Assembly: GCF_003931915.1 (NCBI RefSeq)
Contig: NZ_RSAA01000007.1
Location: 310,001 to 374,000 of the forward strand
From: Saccharopolyspora rhizosphaerae
Lineage (GTDB): Bacteria; Actinomycetota; Actinomycetes; Mycobacteriales; Pseudonocardiaceae
Direction of reading: 5' to 3'
DNA: 64,000 bases
The notes under the pieces were generated by a model, which searched no databases, was not told the DNA's origin, and saw only the letters and a list, made by a program, of their open reading frames with translations. A program made the position numbers and the translations under genes. Each line of letters starts with the position of its first letter. Within the stretch, counting starts at the first letter, position 1. This document shows positions 1 to 10,371 of the stretch, piece by piece.

Positions 1-543
1 CTCCCCGACCGGCGTTCGGTGCTGCGGAGCCGCAGGCCGGGACTCGGCCCTAGGCCGGAGTCCTGTCCCCTGACCGGGACTCGGCCTCCTGGCCATGAGT
101 CAGCCCCCAGACCGGGGTTCGACCACTCGACCTCTGGCCGGGGTGAGTCCGACCGGGGTTCGACCAGTTCCAGAGCGCTCGGAGCCGCTGACCGGGCCCT
201 GCGGGCCAAGCAGGGGCGTTCGAAGTTCTCACGATGTTCGACGCCCGAAGTTCCGCCTCGAACTCCGCGCGGAACTCGAATCAGGTCCCCGGGTCGGGAC
301 CCGCAGCAGGATTCAGCGGCCACGCCAGGACGCCAGGACGCCAGGACGCCAGGACGCCAGGACGCCAGGACGCCAGGACGCCAGGACGCCAGGACGCCAG
401 GACGCCAGGACGCCAGCGTGCACCTTGATCGGCGTACGGAGGCCAACGGGGTGCTCTCCCCTTCGCTGCGGTGGACGCTGGGTCCCGCACCCGACATCGA
501 CCAAAGACTTTCACTGCAACCCCCGTCCAGGCGGCAGGGCTTT
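1..543. other. noncoding flank with short repeats
   Basis: No open frame here looks like a real gene. The first 300 bases carry loosely repeated phrases of the form gaccggggttcgac and several short GTTCGA/GAACTTCG palindromes. They are followed by a perfect 8-bp tandem array (listed separately). The open frames that span the array are artefacts of the repeat, because they read as the same short peptide repeated in every frame. The lipoprotein gene reads toward this flank and ends at 544. Confidence 0.6.
323..416. repeat. 8-bp tandem repeat, about 11.75 copies
   Basis: The unit CGCCAGGA repeats perfectly from 323 to 410 (11 copies) and ends with a partial CGCCAG at 411-416. Because 8 is not a multiple of 3, three units translate into an 8-residue repeating peptide in any frame, which creates long spurious open frames on both strands. 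It lies about 130 bp downstream of the lipoprotein stop. A perfect short-unit array like this is expected to change length by replication slippage. Confidence 0.95.
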
Positions 544-1988
544 TCAGCCGCGGAGGTCGCCTGCGAAGACGTGGGAGTGCCACTCGGCGGCGGCGGCCTC
601 GGTGATCGGGGAGCCGTTGGCCCGTGCCGTGCTCTCCGTGACCTTCCAGGCGCGGCCCCGGGTGTCGAGGAGGGCGACCTCGCCCTGCGGTGAGCGCAGA
701 GCGGGTGCGCCGGAGGGGATCTCGGCCGCGACCGGCAGCGTGTCGAGGACGCGGGGGCGTTCGTCGAGGACCGCGGCCGCGAGAGTTTCGGCCGCCGAGC
801 GCCGTTCGAAGCGGATGCGGGCGCCGTCGTGGACGAGGTCGATCGTGCGGACCGGGGACGGGACGGCGAAGCCGTCGAGCGCCGAGGCCGCTCGGTCCGG
901 GGTGCCGCAGGCACCGGCGCCGGTGACGTCGAGACCGAAGTGGCGGATGTCGGTGGGCGCCGGGGCGAGCGCGGTGGCGCGCAGCACGTCGAGCGGCACC
1001 TGCTCGCACGGGTCCGATGTGGACGCGGGGAGGTGTCCCTCGCCGTCGCGGACCCATCCCGGACCTTCCTGCCACGGACCGGGGATCGTGACCGGCTGGT
1101 AGGGGTGCCGGGTGAAGTCCTCGTCCCAGAACGTGATCTGCGTTCCCGCGTCGGTCTGGTGCGCGATCGCGAAGGCGTCCAACGTGGACGAGTGGGCCCA
1201 GTCCGCGCTGAACGCGTCGGCGACCGAACGGGTCCGCCCGGCACCGGCGGGCTGGAAACCGCGCTCGGTCAACGCCTGGACGTCCTTGGCGAACAACGGG
1301 TCTCGCGAACGCAGCACGAACTGCCCGGCGCCGTTCCACCCCGCACCGCGGGCGGTGGTGTCGGTGAACAGCAGGTAGAACCAGCCGTCGAGGTGCACCG
1401 CCGAGGGTTGACCGGCGCCGTAGACGTTGCCGCGCGGCACTTCCCCCGCTGCGGTCACGATCGGTGCGGTACCGCGCGTCCAGGTCATGCCGTCGGTGCT
1501 GGTGGCCACACCGACGCTGTTGCCGTGCGCGTGGTCCCCGGCCGCACCCGTGTAGTAGAGGTAGTAGCGGTCGCCCACGTGCAGCACGGACGGGTCGCAG
1601 GTGTGCTTCCCGTCGAAACGCCCCTGCTCACCGGAGAACACCGGGACAGCGGGCGCCGCGCCCTCGGCGAAGGGGCCGTCCGGCGAGTCCGCCGAGGCGT
1701 GCAGCACGTCGTCGCCCGCGGGCCCCACGCCCGGCAACTGGCTGCACCACCAGGCCCGGTAGCGGCCGTCCTCGGCGAGCACGGACGGCCCGTAGTTGTA
1801 CGGCGCGGCGGACCCACCGGCCGCGACCACGCCCGGACTCGCGCGCTCACCGGTGGTGCGCAACTCCACCGGCGTCGGAACCGGTACGCGCCCGCGCTGG
1901 TCGGCGACGGTCACCACCGGGCTGCCGTCGACCTGCGTGCACCCCGCCAGCAGCGTCACGGCGACCAGCCACCACGGCAGGCCGCGCA

Positions 1989-1989
<1 letters not shown>
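544..1989 (-). CDS. secreted lipoprotein with GH43/GH32-like beta-propeller repeats
   Basis: The predicted protein has 481 aa. The N-terminus is a lipoprotein signal with lipobox LLAGC, the acylated Cys being residue 17, so it should be anchored outside the cytoplasmic membrane. Blade-like repeats with the pattern PSV-x-DG-x-YxL/WxxY are visible (YNYGPSVL, CDPSVLHVGDRYYLYYTG, GQPSAVHLDGWFYLLFTD), as in five-bladed glycoside hydrolases of the GH43/GH32/GH130 type. This suggests sugar binding or cleavage, but the catalytic acids cannot be assigned; the first blade has Gly where GH43 enzymes usually carry the catalytic Asp. The GTG start overlaps the aroQ stop by one base (TAGTG), which places it last in the aro operon. 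No link to aromatic synthesis is evident. Confidence 0.75.
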
Positions 1990-3643
<1,654 letters not shown>

Positions 3644-3689
3644 TCACCCGCGCCCGGCGGGGAGAACGGCTCCGCCACGTCGAACACCC

Positions 3690-4205
3690 CTATCCGGAGA
3701 GAGCGGCGAGGTCGGCGACGATGCGGTCGACGACCTGCCCGGGTCCGAGCTCGTCGGTGGCGACCTCCACGGCGGCCACCGAGCGGTAGACCGGCAAGCG
3801 CTCGTCGAGCAGCGCCTTGAACGTGGCGCGCGGGTTGACCCCGGCCAGCAGCGGACGCGCGGTGGAGAGCCCGACGCGGCGGGCGCCTTCGGCCAACCCC
3901 ACCGACAGGAACACCACCGGGTGCCCGTGCAGCCGCTTGCGGGTCAGCTCGGAGAGCACCGCGCCCCCGCCGAGGGACAGCACGCCGTCGTGCTCGTGCA
4001 GCGCGGTGTCGACGGCCCGTTCCTCCAGCTCGCGGAAGGCCGGCTCACCGTCGTTGGCGAAGATGTCGGAGATCTCGCGGCCGGTGGCCTCGACGACGTC
4101 GGCGTCGGTGTCGCGGAACGTCACCCCGAGGCGGTCGGCGAGGAGGCGGCCGATGGTGCTCTTGCCCGCGCCGGGCGGGCCGATCACGATCGCGCGCGGC
4201 GACAT
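3690..4205 (-). CDS. aroK: shikimate kinase
   Basis: A 171-aa P-loop kinase that phosphorylates shikimate at O3. The Walker A motif GPPGAGKS lies at residues 9-16. The shikimate-binding Asp sits in RDTDADVVE, followed by GGGAVL and the lid Arg region in ARPLLAG. The codons GTG-ATG stand at the start. I chose the ATG at 4205 because its distance to the AGGTG ribosome site is better; the upstream GTG would add one residue. The start shares a base with the aroC stop. Confidence 0.95.
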   Translation of the reverse strand: MSPRAIVIGPPGAGKSTIGRLLADRLGVTFRDTDADVVEATGREISDIFANDGEPAFRELEERAVDTALHEHDGVLSLGGGAVLSELTRKRLHGHPVVFLSVGLAEGARRVGLSTARPLLAGVNPRATFKALLDERLPVYRSVAAVEVATDELGPGQVVDRIVADLAALSG

Positions 4206-5410
4206 CACCGCACCTGCCGCTTCTCCGCGCGCTCGCGCAGCGAGGCGAGGTAGCCCTCGACGTTGCGGCGGGTCTCCGGCAGCGAGTCGCCGCCGAACTT
4301 CTCCAGCGCGGCTTCGGCCAGCACCAGCGCCACCATCGTCTCGGCGACGACGGCCGCGCGCGGCACGGCGGTGATGTCGGAGCGCTGGTGCATCGCCTGC
4401 GCGGGCTCGCCGGTCACCACGTCCACGGTGGCCAGCGCGCGCGGCAGGCTCGAGATGGGCTTCTTGGCGGCGCGCACGATCAGCGGCTCGCCGTTGGTGA
4501 TGCCGCCTTCGAGGCCACCTGCGCGGTTGCTGTCCCGGCGGACCCAGTTGACGCCCTGGTCGGGGTAGATCTCGTCGTGCGCCGCGCTGCCGCGGCGGTG
4601 GGCGTTGGCGAAGCCCTCGCCGATCTCCACGCCCTTGATCGCCTGGATGCTCATCAGCGCACCGGCCAGGCGGGCGTCGAGCTTGCGGTCCCAGTGCACG
4701 TGCGAGCCGATGCCGGGCGGCAGGTTGTAAGCGATGACCTCGACGACGCCGCCGAGGGTGTCGCCGTCCTTCTTGGCTTCGTCGACCTCGGCCATCATCC
4801 GCTCGGTGGCGGTGTCGCCGAAGGCGCGCACCGGGTTCTCGTCGATCGCGGCGAGGTCGTCCGGGCCGGGCAGCACGTCACCGGTGGCGTCCACCTCGCC
4901 CAGGCTGACGACGTGGCTGACGATCTCCACGCCGAACAGCTGCCGCAGGAACTGCCGGGCGACGGTGCCGACGGCCACGCGAGCGGCGGTCTCGCGGGCG
5001 CTCGCGCGCTCCAGGACCGGGCGGGCCTCGTCGAAGCCGTACTTCTGCATGCCGGCGAGGTCGGCGTGGCCGGGGCGCGGACGGGTCAGCGGCTCGTTGC
5101 GGGCCAGCCCGGCGAGCACGTCCTCGTCGACCGGGTCGGCGGCCATGACCTGCTCCCACTTGGGCCACTCGGTGTTGCCGATGCGCACCGCGATCGGGCC
5201 GCCCTGGGTCCGGCCGTGCCGGACACCGCCGATGATCTCCAGCTCGTCGGACTCGAAGTTCATCCGCGGGCTGCGCCCGAAGCCGAGCTTGCGGCGCTCC
5301 AGCTGGGTCGCGATCTCGGTCGAGGTCACCTCGACCTCGGCCACCATGCCTTCCAGCACCGCGACGAGGGCGGGGCCGTGCGATTCTCCAGCGGTCATCC
5401 AGCGCAACAC
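4205..5410 (-). CDS. aroC: chorismate synthase
   Basis: A 401-aa flavin-dependent enzyme that eliminates phosphate from EPSP to give chorismate. I start it at the GTG at 5410, giving [15 protein letters not shown], which matches the usual family N-terminus; the open frame continues upstream but without similarity. Further signatures are [14 protein letters not shown], the [23 protein letters not shown] region and [10 protein letters not shown]. It heads the aroC-aroK-aroB-aroQ operon, with the next gene overlapping its stop. EPSP synthase (aroA) is not in the window. Confidence 0.97.
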   Translation of the reverse strand: MLRWMTAGESHGPALVAVLEGMVAEVEVTSTEIATQLERRKLGFGRSPRMNFESDELEIIGGVRHGRTQGGPIAVRIGNTEWPKWEQVMAADPVDEDVLAGLARNEPLTRPRPGHADLAGMQKYGFDEARPVLERASARETAARVAVGTVARQFLRQLFGVEIVSHVVSLGEVDATGDVLPGPDDLAAIDENPVRAFGDTATERMMAEVDEAKKDGDTLGGVVEVIAYNLPPGIGSHVHWDRKLDARLAGALMSIQAIKGVEIGEGFANAHRRGSAAHDEIYPDQGVNWVRRDSNRAGGLEGGITNGEPLIVRAAKKPISSLPRALATVDVVTGEPAQAMHQRSDITAVPRAAVVAETMVALVLAEAALEKFGGDSLPETRRNVEGYLASLRERAEKRQVR

Positions 5411-5457
5411 ACCACGAATCCTGCCACCTCTGCCCTGGGGGAACCCGGCCGGGTCGG

Positions 5458-6045
5458 TCACGGCCAGCTCAGGGTCACCAGCCAGGCGGGGGCGAGCACC
5501 GCAGGACCGTGCGCCACCGCCCGGGTCCGCTGCGACAGGGCCCCGACCAGGGTGAACAGCGCCGCCGAGACCATCACCAGGACGACGGCCGGGACCGACA
5601 CGGCACCCACCGCCATGCCCAGGCCTCCGGCGAGCTTGACGTCCCCGGCGCCCATCGCGGCGGGAGCTATGAGCCGCACCACCAAGTACGTCCCGCAGAA
5701 CAGGACGAAGCCGGCCACGGCACCGAGCACGACCCCGGGCCGGTGCAGCGCGGCGAATCCCAGGAGCACGGCGAGGACGAGGTGGCCCGGCACCGTCAGC
5801 GCGTCGGGCAGCCGGTGGACGCGCAGGTCGCAAGCCCCGAGCAGGACACCGCCCCAGGCGACGAGCATCGGGACCGGCGCCCACCACCAGGGAACCTCGC
5901 GCAGGCCGACGACGGCCCACGCGAGGCCGACACCGACCTCGCACCAGCCTCCGGGCACTGCCGTGCCGCGCGGGAGCCGGCCGAGCCAGCGACGTCCGCC
6001 CCACCCGGCGAGAGCTCCCACCACTGCCATGACCACCGCGCTCAT
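5458..6045 (-). CDS. prepilin peptidase, A24 family
   Basis: A 195-aa polytopic membrane aspartyl protease with about six hydrophobic segments. The first catalytic Asp is in [12 protein letters not shown] and the second in the hallmark [12 protein letters not shown]. The short length, with no Cys-rich methyltransferase domain, is typical of the TadV/CpaA class that processes type IV or Flp pilins. No pilin or pilus assembly gene lies in the window. M. tuberculosis has a homologue (Rv2551c) near aroE, so the position is ancestral, although here the PTS island separates it from aroE. Confidence 0.88.
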   Translation of the reverse strand: MSAVVMAVVGALAGWGGRRWLGRLPRGTAVPGGWCEVGVGLAWAVVGLREVPWWWAPVPMLVAWGGVLLGACDLRVHRLPDALTVPGHLVLAVLLGFAALHRPGVVLGAVAGFVLFCGTYLVVRLIAPAAMGAGDVKLAGGLGMAVGAVSVPAVVLVMVSAALFTLVGALSQRTRAVAHGPAVLAPAWLVTLSWP

Positions 6046-6132
6046 CCCGGCAACGGTGCCGCGAACCGGGCGCCGCGCTCGGGATCCGCCGCGCGACGGG
6101 GCGCGTGTCGGGAGCCCTCCCCGGGAGGGTTC

Positions 6133-6588
6133 TCAGGCGTCGAGGACGAACAGCGGGTCGCCCGCGAGGACCTGGGCGTCCTCGCGCAGGTCCGTGAGGG
6201 ATTCCGGCGCCGCCTCCAGCGCGATGACGGGGCACGTCGAGGAGTAGCCCTGGGACTCGACCTCCGTCGGGTTCCAGGTGATCATCTTCTGCCCGGCCTC
6301 GACCGCGTCGCCCTTCGCGACGTGCAGCGTGAAGCCCTCGCCCTTGAGCTTGACCGTGTCGATGCCCAGGTGCACCAGCACCGCGCCGCCGGTGGAGGCG
6401 GCGATGACGAACGCGTGCGGGTGCAGCGTCACGACCTGACCCGCCGCCGGAGCCACCACGTCGCTCTCGCCGCCGGTGGGCTTGACCGCGAGGCCCGGTC
6501 CCACCATGGCCTGCGAGAACACCGGGTCCGGCACGTCGCTGAGCGGCGTGGTCAGGCCCGCCACCGGGCTGCCCACCTCGGTGCTCAC
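6133..6588 (-). CDS. PTS EIIA component, glucose family
   Basis: A 151-aa single-domain EIIA-Glc-type phosphocarrier. It takes phosphate from HPr and passes it to EIIB. The phosphorylated His is residue 73 (LVHLGIDTV) and the partner His is residue 58 (HPHAFV). The GTG start overlaps the EIIB stop (GTGA), so EIIB and EIIA are translationally coupled. It ends about 90 bp from the prepilin peptidase start on the same strand. EIIA, EIIB and EIIC are all separate polypeptides here. Confidence 0.93.
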   Translation of the reverse strand: MSTEVGSPVAGLTTPLSDVPDPVFSQAMVGPGLAVKPTGGESDVVAPAAGQVVTLHPHAFVIAASTGGAVLVHLGIDTVKLKGEGFTLHVAKGDAVEAGQKMITWNPTEVESQGYSSTCPVIALEAAPESLTDLREDAQVLAGDPLFVLDA

Positions 6589-6821
6589 ATCAAGTCCTCG
6601 ATGTCGCCGGCCAGCGTGTCCGCCTCCGGTCCCACCACGACCTGCACGACCGTCCCCTGCACCATCACGCCGTGCGCGCCCGCCGCCTTGAGGCCGGCCT
6701 CGTCGACCTTCTCGCCGTCCTCGACCTCGCAGCGCAGCCGCGTGATGCACGGCTCGATCTCGACGATGTTGTCCCCGCCGCCCAGCGCGGAGAGGATCGC
6801 CTCGGCCTTGTCCTGAGCCAC
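6585..6821 (-). CDS. PTS EIIB component, glucose/GlcNAc family
   Basis: A 78-aa single-domain EIIB. The phospho-accepting Cys is residue 25 in [13 protein letters not shown], the classic family motif. It transfers phosphate from EIIA to sugar bound by EIIC. Two GTG codons are adjacent at the start; I chose the second (6821) because AAGGGAG then lies six bases upstream instead of three. It is transcribed divergently from the GntR regulator, with the presumed operator between them. Confidence 0.9.
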   Translation of the reverse strand: MAQDKAEAILSALGGGDNIVEIEPCITRLRCEVEDGEKVDEAGLKAAGAHGVMVQGTVVQVVVGPEADTLAGDIEDLM

Positions 6822-6917
6822 CACGTGCTCCCTTCGTGCTCTCGCCGCGGCTCGACCACCGCGACGCGACGATCTTGCGCCACGTGATGTCGATGCGGCA
6901 ACGAAAACCGAGCCTTG

Positions 6918-6946
6918 TTGACACCTGATCGCGTGAGGCGCATTCT
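6918..6946 (+). promoter_or_regulatory. candidate promoter for the GntR-EIIC-HPr operon
   Basis: A perfect -35 hexamer TTGACA at 6918-6923 is followed, after a 17-bp spacer, by CATTCT at 6941-6946 as a poor but position-correct -10. Transcription would start at about 6953, immediately before the operator palindrome. The assignment rests on consensus resemblance only. Confidence 0.5.
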
Positions 6947-6955
6947 TCGCAACCA

Positions 6956-6971
6956 ACTGGTCCAGACCGGA
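6956..6971. promoter_or_regulatory. DasR-like operator (dre-type palindrome)
   Basis: The sequence ACTGGTCCAGACCGGA matches 12 of 16 positions of the Streptomyces DasR consensus ACTGGTCTAGACCACT. The central GGTC-N2-GACC core is intact. It lies between the divergent EIIB and GntR genes and just downstream of the candidate plus-strand promoter, so binding could block both transcripts. The adjacent regulator is a DasR relative and its likely ligand. Confidence 0.7.
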
Positions 6972-7048
6972 CAGTACCAACGAGGAGTCACGGTTCTCAT
7001 CCGAACCGGCGGCGACTTCACGTCAGGGTGACACGGCAGGAGGGTGTG

Positions 7049-7807
7049 ATGGGAGGACCCGGGTCTGCTCACCAGCACGCCCCCGGCCTGCCCGACGGGC
7101 CGCTGCCCAAGCACGTCCAGCTGCGGGAGATCCTGCGCGGACTCGCCAGCGATGAGCTCCCGCCCGGCGCCGCCGTGCCCTCGGAGCGCGACCTCGCGCT
7201 GCGCTACGGGGTGTCCCGGCTGACGGTGCGGGAAGCGATCGGCCAGCTGGTCACCGAAGGTCTGCTGGTGCGCGTGCGCGGCAAGGGCACCTTCACCACG
7301 CGTCCGCGCATCGACTGGCAGGTGCACCTGGCCTCCTTCACCGAGGACATGCGCCGCCGGGGGATGCACCCGGAGACCGTGCTGCTCGACGCCGTCGAGG
7401 CCGTGCCCCCACCGGCCACCGCGCGGGCGCTGCAGCTGGCGCCGGAGGAACCGGCGTACTGGCTGTTCCGGCTGCGCAAGGCCGACGGGATGCCGATGGC
7501 GGTCGAGCGGGGCTGGTACCACCCGGGCGTCCTGCCCGGCCTGCTCCACCACGACCTCACCGCGTCGCTGTACACGCTGCTGTCCCAGCGGTACGGCCTG
7601 CAGCTGGAGTCCGGCACGCAGACCGTGCTGGCCGACGACGCCGACACCGAGACCGCGCGGTTGCTGGGCGTCCGCCCCGGCTGCTCGCTGCTGGTGTTCC
7701 GGCGGGTCTCCACCGCGCAGGGGCGGCCGGTGGAGGACATGACCTCCTGGTACCGCGGTGACCGGTACCAGGTGACGATGCAGCTCGACCGCGAGCCGGA
7801 CCGGTGA
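7049..7807 (+). CDS. GntR/HutC-family regulator, DasR-like
   Basis: A 252-aa repressor. The winged HTH covers roughly residues 20-90 (PSERDLALRYGVSRLTVREAIG, then VRGKGTF), followed by a UTRA effector domain ending in SWYRGDRYQVTMQL, a typical HutC-subfamily close. I chose the ATG at 7049 because AGGAGG ends five bases before it; an in-frame GTG at 7028 is possible. The gene sits upstream of EIIC and HPr, divergent from EIIB-EIIA, with a DasR-type palindrome between. The effector is probably a phosphorylated amino sugar, as for DasR (GlcN-6-P), but this is inferred. Confidence 0.88.
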   Translation: MGGPGSAHQHAPGLPDGPLPKHVQLREILRGLASDELPPGAAVPSERDLALRYGVSRLTVREAIGQLVTEGLLVRVRGKGTFTTRPRIDWQVHLASFTEDMRRRGMHPETVLLDAVEAVPPPATARALQLAPEEPAYWLFRLRKADGMPMAVERGWYHPGVLPGLLHHDLTASLYTLLSQRYGLQLESGTQTVLADDADTETARLLGVRPGCSLLVFRRVSTAQGRPVEDMTSWYRGDRYQVTMQLDREPDR

Positions 7808-7891
7808 GGCGGGAACCGGACGAACGGGCAGCGCACCACCGAGAACGTTTGCAATGATCTGCCGACGGGTGAACTGAGCAGGAGGTATCCG

Positions 7892-9145
7892 ATGAGTTCC
7901 ACCGCCGCCAAGGCGAAGGGGAGCAACAGAGGGCTCGCGCAACTCCAGCGGATCGGCCGCAGCCTGATGCTGCCGATCGCGGTGCTGCCGGCCGCCGCGC
8001 TGCTGCAGCGGCTCGGCCAGGACGACCTCCTCGGCGTGGACGGTCTCGGTGCCGCCCTGCCCTGGATGCAGACGGTCGCCGGCGTGATCGGCGCGGCTGG
8101 TGGGGCGCTCTTCGACAACCTGCCGATCCTCTTCGCCATCGGTGTGGCGATCGGCTTCGCGAAGAAGGCCGACGGCTCCACCGCGCTGGCGGGCGCGGTC
8201 GGCTACCTGGTGCTGCACGGCGTGCTGACCACCATCGCCGGCACCGAGGAGGGCACGTCGCTCAACAAGAGCCCCTACGGCGTGCTCGGCGGCATCGTCG
8301 CCGGGCTCGTGGCGGCCTGGTTGTGGCAGCGCTACCACCGCATCAAACTGCCCGCCTACCTGGGCTTCTTCGGCGGCAGGCGGTTCGTGCCGATCGTGAC
8401 CGCGGTGGCGATGCTGGTCGTCGGCGTGATCATGGGCGTGCTGTTCCCGCTCTTCGACGCCGCGCTGACCGCCTTCTCCGACGCCGTCACCCAGCAAGCG
8501 GTCATCGGTGGCGGGCTCTACGGCCTGATCAACCGGTTGCTGCTGCCGTTCGGCCTGCACCACATCCCGAACAACGTCGTGTGGTTCCTCTTCGGCGACT
8601 ACAACGGCGAGAAGGGCGACATCGCGCGCTTCTTCGCGGGTGACCCGACCGCGGGCACGTTCATGACCGGCTTCTTCCCGATCTTCATGTTCGCCCTGCC
8701 CGCCGCCGCCCTGGCGATCTGGCAGTCGGCGAAGCCGGAGCAGCGCAAGGTCGTCGGCGGTGTGATGATCTCGGTCGCGCTGACCTCGTTCCTGACCGGT
8801 GTCACCGAGCCGCTGGAGTTCTCGTTCATCTTCGTCGCGTGGCCTCTGCTGCTGATCCACGCGGTGCTGACCGGCACCTCGTTGGCGCTGGTCAACGCGC
8901 TGGACATCCACTCCGGCTTCGGGTTCTCCGCCGGTGCCATCGACTACGTGCTCAACTTCGGCATCTCCCAGGGCTCGCTCTGGTTGATCCCGATCGGCCT
9001 GGGCTACGCGGTCATCTACTACGTGGTGTTCCGCTTCGTGATCAGCAAGTGGAACCTGCGCACGCCGGGGCGCGAGGAGGACGACAGCGCCGCGGACGAT
9101 GCGGATAATGCCGGTGGGGACGCGCCGGCCCCCGACAAGAAGTGA
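7892..9145 (+). CDS. PTS EIIC permease, glucose/GlcNAc family
   Basis: A 417-aa membrane permease of about ten segments. Family signatures are LMLPIAVLPAAALLQRLG at the N-terminus, LHHIPNNVVWFLFGDY and the sugar-binding GVTEPLEFSFIF. The C-terminus is a short acidic tail with no fused EIIB or EIIA, consistent with those domains being encoded separately on the other side of the regulator. A strong AGGAGG precedes the ATG. The likely substrate is N-acetylglucosamine or glucose; sequence alone does not separate them, and the regulator type favours an amino sugar. Confidence 0.9.
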   Translation: MSSTAAKAKGSNRGLAQLQRIGRSLMLPIAVLPAAALLQRLGQDDLLGVDGLGAALPWMQTVAGVIGAAGGALFDNLPILFAIGVAIGFAKKADGSTALAGAVGYLVLHGVLTTIAGTEEGTSLNKSPYGVLGGIVAGLVAAWLWQRYHRIKLPAYLGFFGGRRFVPIVTAVAMLVVGVIMGVLFPLFDAALTAFSDAVTQQAVIGGGLYGLINRLLLPFGLHHIPNNVVWFLFGDYNGEKGDIARFFAGDPTAGTFMTGFFPIFMFALPAAALAIWQSAKPEQRKVVGGVMISVALTSFLTGVTEPLEFSFIFVAWPLLLIHAVLTGTSLALVNALDIHSGFGFSAGAIDYVLNFGISQGSLWLIPIGLGYAVIYYVVFRFVISKWNLRTPGREEDDSAADDADNAGGDAPAPDKK

Positions 9146-9185
9146 GACGGCGCGGGTCGGCGCCCGCCCCCGACGAAGGAGAGAG

Positions 9186-9449
9186 ATGTCTGAACGACGG
9201 GTCACCGTAGCGAGCAAGGTCGGCATCCACGCCCGACCAGCTGCTCTGCTGGCCAAGACCGCCGCCGCGCAGCCGGTGGTGATCACCATCCGCAAGGAGG
9301 GCAACGAGCCCGTCGAAGCGGGCAGCATCCTCGGCCTGATGACCCTCGGTGCCTCCCACGGCGACGAGGTCATCCTCGCCGCGGAAGGCGAAGGCGCCGA
9401 AGAGGCTCTCGACGAGGTCGCCAAGCTCGTGGCCACCGACATGGAGTGA
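9186..9449 (+). CDS. ptsH: phosphocarrier protein HPr
   Basis: An 87-aa HPr. The phosphorylated His is residue 15 in VGIHARPAALL, and a Ser in EAGSILGLM (residue 47) sits where the regulatory Ser46 lies in Firmicutes. It relays phosphate from Enzyme I to EIIA. The ATG has GAAGGAG upstream, and the gene follows EIIC by about 40 bp, so the two are probably cotranscribed. Enzyme I (ptsI) is not in the window. Confidence 0.95.
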   Translation: MSERRVTVASKVGIHARPAALLAKTAAAQPVVITIRKEGNEPVEAGSILGLMTLGASHGDEVILAAEGEGAEEALDEVAKLVATDME

Positions 9450-9461
9450 AGCCGACCCGCG

Positions 9462-9502
9462 AGAACGGCGGCGTTTCCCGTTCAGGGAGACGCCGCCGTT
9501 CT
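9462..9502. terminator. convergent terminator hairpin, ptsH/aroE
   Basis: A perfect 13-bp inverted repeat (AGAACGGCGGCGT and its complement) encloses a 15-base loop that itself holds a small TCCC/GGGA stem. It fills the space between the plus-strand HPr gene and minus-strand aroE, so it can serve both transcripts. Confidence 0.85.
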
Positions 9503-9516
9503 GCGTGCGGGTCCGG

Positions 9517-10371
9517 TTACAGCGGAAGGGCGTGGCCGGTGGCCGCAGCCAGGGCGTCGCGCATCGCGGTGCGCGGGGCCGGCCGGCCGGTGAAGTGCTC
9601 GACCTGGCCGAAGGCCTGGTGCAGCAGCATGTCCAGCCCGGTCGCCAGACGACCGCCGGAGGCTCGGACCGCCTCGGCCAACGGCGTCGGCCACGGGTGG
9701 TAGACGACGTCGAGCACGCACGCGGCCTTCGCGAGGTCCGCCGCGTGCGGGTCCACCGCTCCCGCCGGGAGCGTCGAGACCACCACGTCGTGGCTGGTCG
9801 CGGCGTCGGCGAGGGTGATCGAGCCCAGCCGTTCGACCCGCACGCGCACACCGGTGCGCTCGGCGGTCTCCACCGCTTCCGCAGCCCGCGCGGGCTCGCG
9901 CACGGCCAGCGTCACCTCGCGGACCCCCAGCTCGGCGAACGCCGCCAGCGTTGCCACCGCCGTGCCGCCCGCGCCGAGGACCAGACCCGCGCGACCGGAG
10001 GTGAACCCGCCTGCGGCGCGCAACGCGCCGACGACCCCGTCCACGTCCGTGCAGTCGGCGAACCAGCTGCCGTCCTCGCGGCGGACCAGCGTGTTCGCCG
10101 CGCCCACCGCTTCGGCCCGGTCGGCGACCTCGTCGGCCACCCGCAGCGCCGCGCGCTTGCCGGGCATCGTCACCGACAGGCCCGCCCACTCCGGGCCGAG
10201 ACCGCCCACGAACTCCACGAGCTGCTCGGCGTCCGCCTCGACCCGCTCGTAGGTCCAGGGCAGGCCCAGCGCCTCGTAGGCGGAGCCGTGCAGGACCGGG
10301 GACAGCGAGTGCTCGACCGGCTTGCCGAGCACCGCCGCCCTCTTCCGGGCCTGGTCGTCAGAACGCGCCAC
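9517..10371 (-). CDS. aroE: shikimate dehydrogenase
   Basis: A 284-aa NADP-dependent enzyme that reduces 3-dehydroshikimate to shikimate. The substrate site HSLSPVLHGSAYEALG and the catalytic Lys in SVTMPGKRAAL are present, followed by DVDG and the nucleotide-binding VLGAGGTAVATLAA. The GTG start lies 13 bases inside the end of mltG (14-bp overlap), so the two are cotranscribed. The order alaS-ruvX-mltG-aroE is conserved in actinobacteria. Confidence 0.95.
   Translation of the reverse strand: MARSDDQARKRAAVLGKPVEHSLSPVLHGSAYEALGLPWTYERVEADAEQLVEFVGGLGPEWAGLSVTMPGKRAALRVADEVADRAEAVGAANTLVRREDGSWFADCTDVDGVVGALRAAGGFTSGRAGLVLGAGGTAVATLAAFAELGVREVTLAVREPARAAEAVETAERTGVRVRVERLGSITLADAATSHDVVVSTLPAGAVDPHAADLAKAACVLDVVYHPWPTPLAEAVRASGGRLATGLDMLLHQAFGQVEHFTGRPAPRTAMRDALAAATGHALPL

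Noticed and set aside
323-416. Possible CRISPR array
   Set aside because: The unit is only 8 bp with no spacers, and no cas genes are present.
281-1339. Long minus-strand open frame across the 8-bp repeat
   Set aside because: It is a shadow of the lipoprotein gene in another frame, extended through the repeat, where it reads as a short peptide repeated many times. It has no ribosome site and no similarity.
6665-9442. A 925-codon open frame opposite the PTS genes
   Set aside because: It is antisense to the clearly coding GntR, EIIC and HPr genes; such frames are common in GC-rich DNA.
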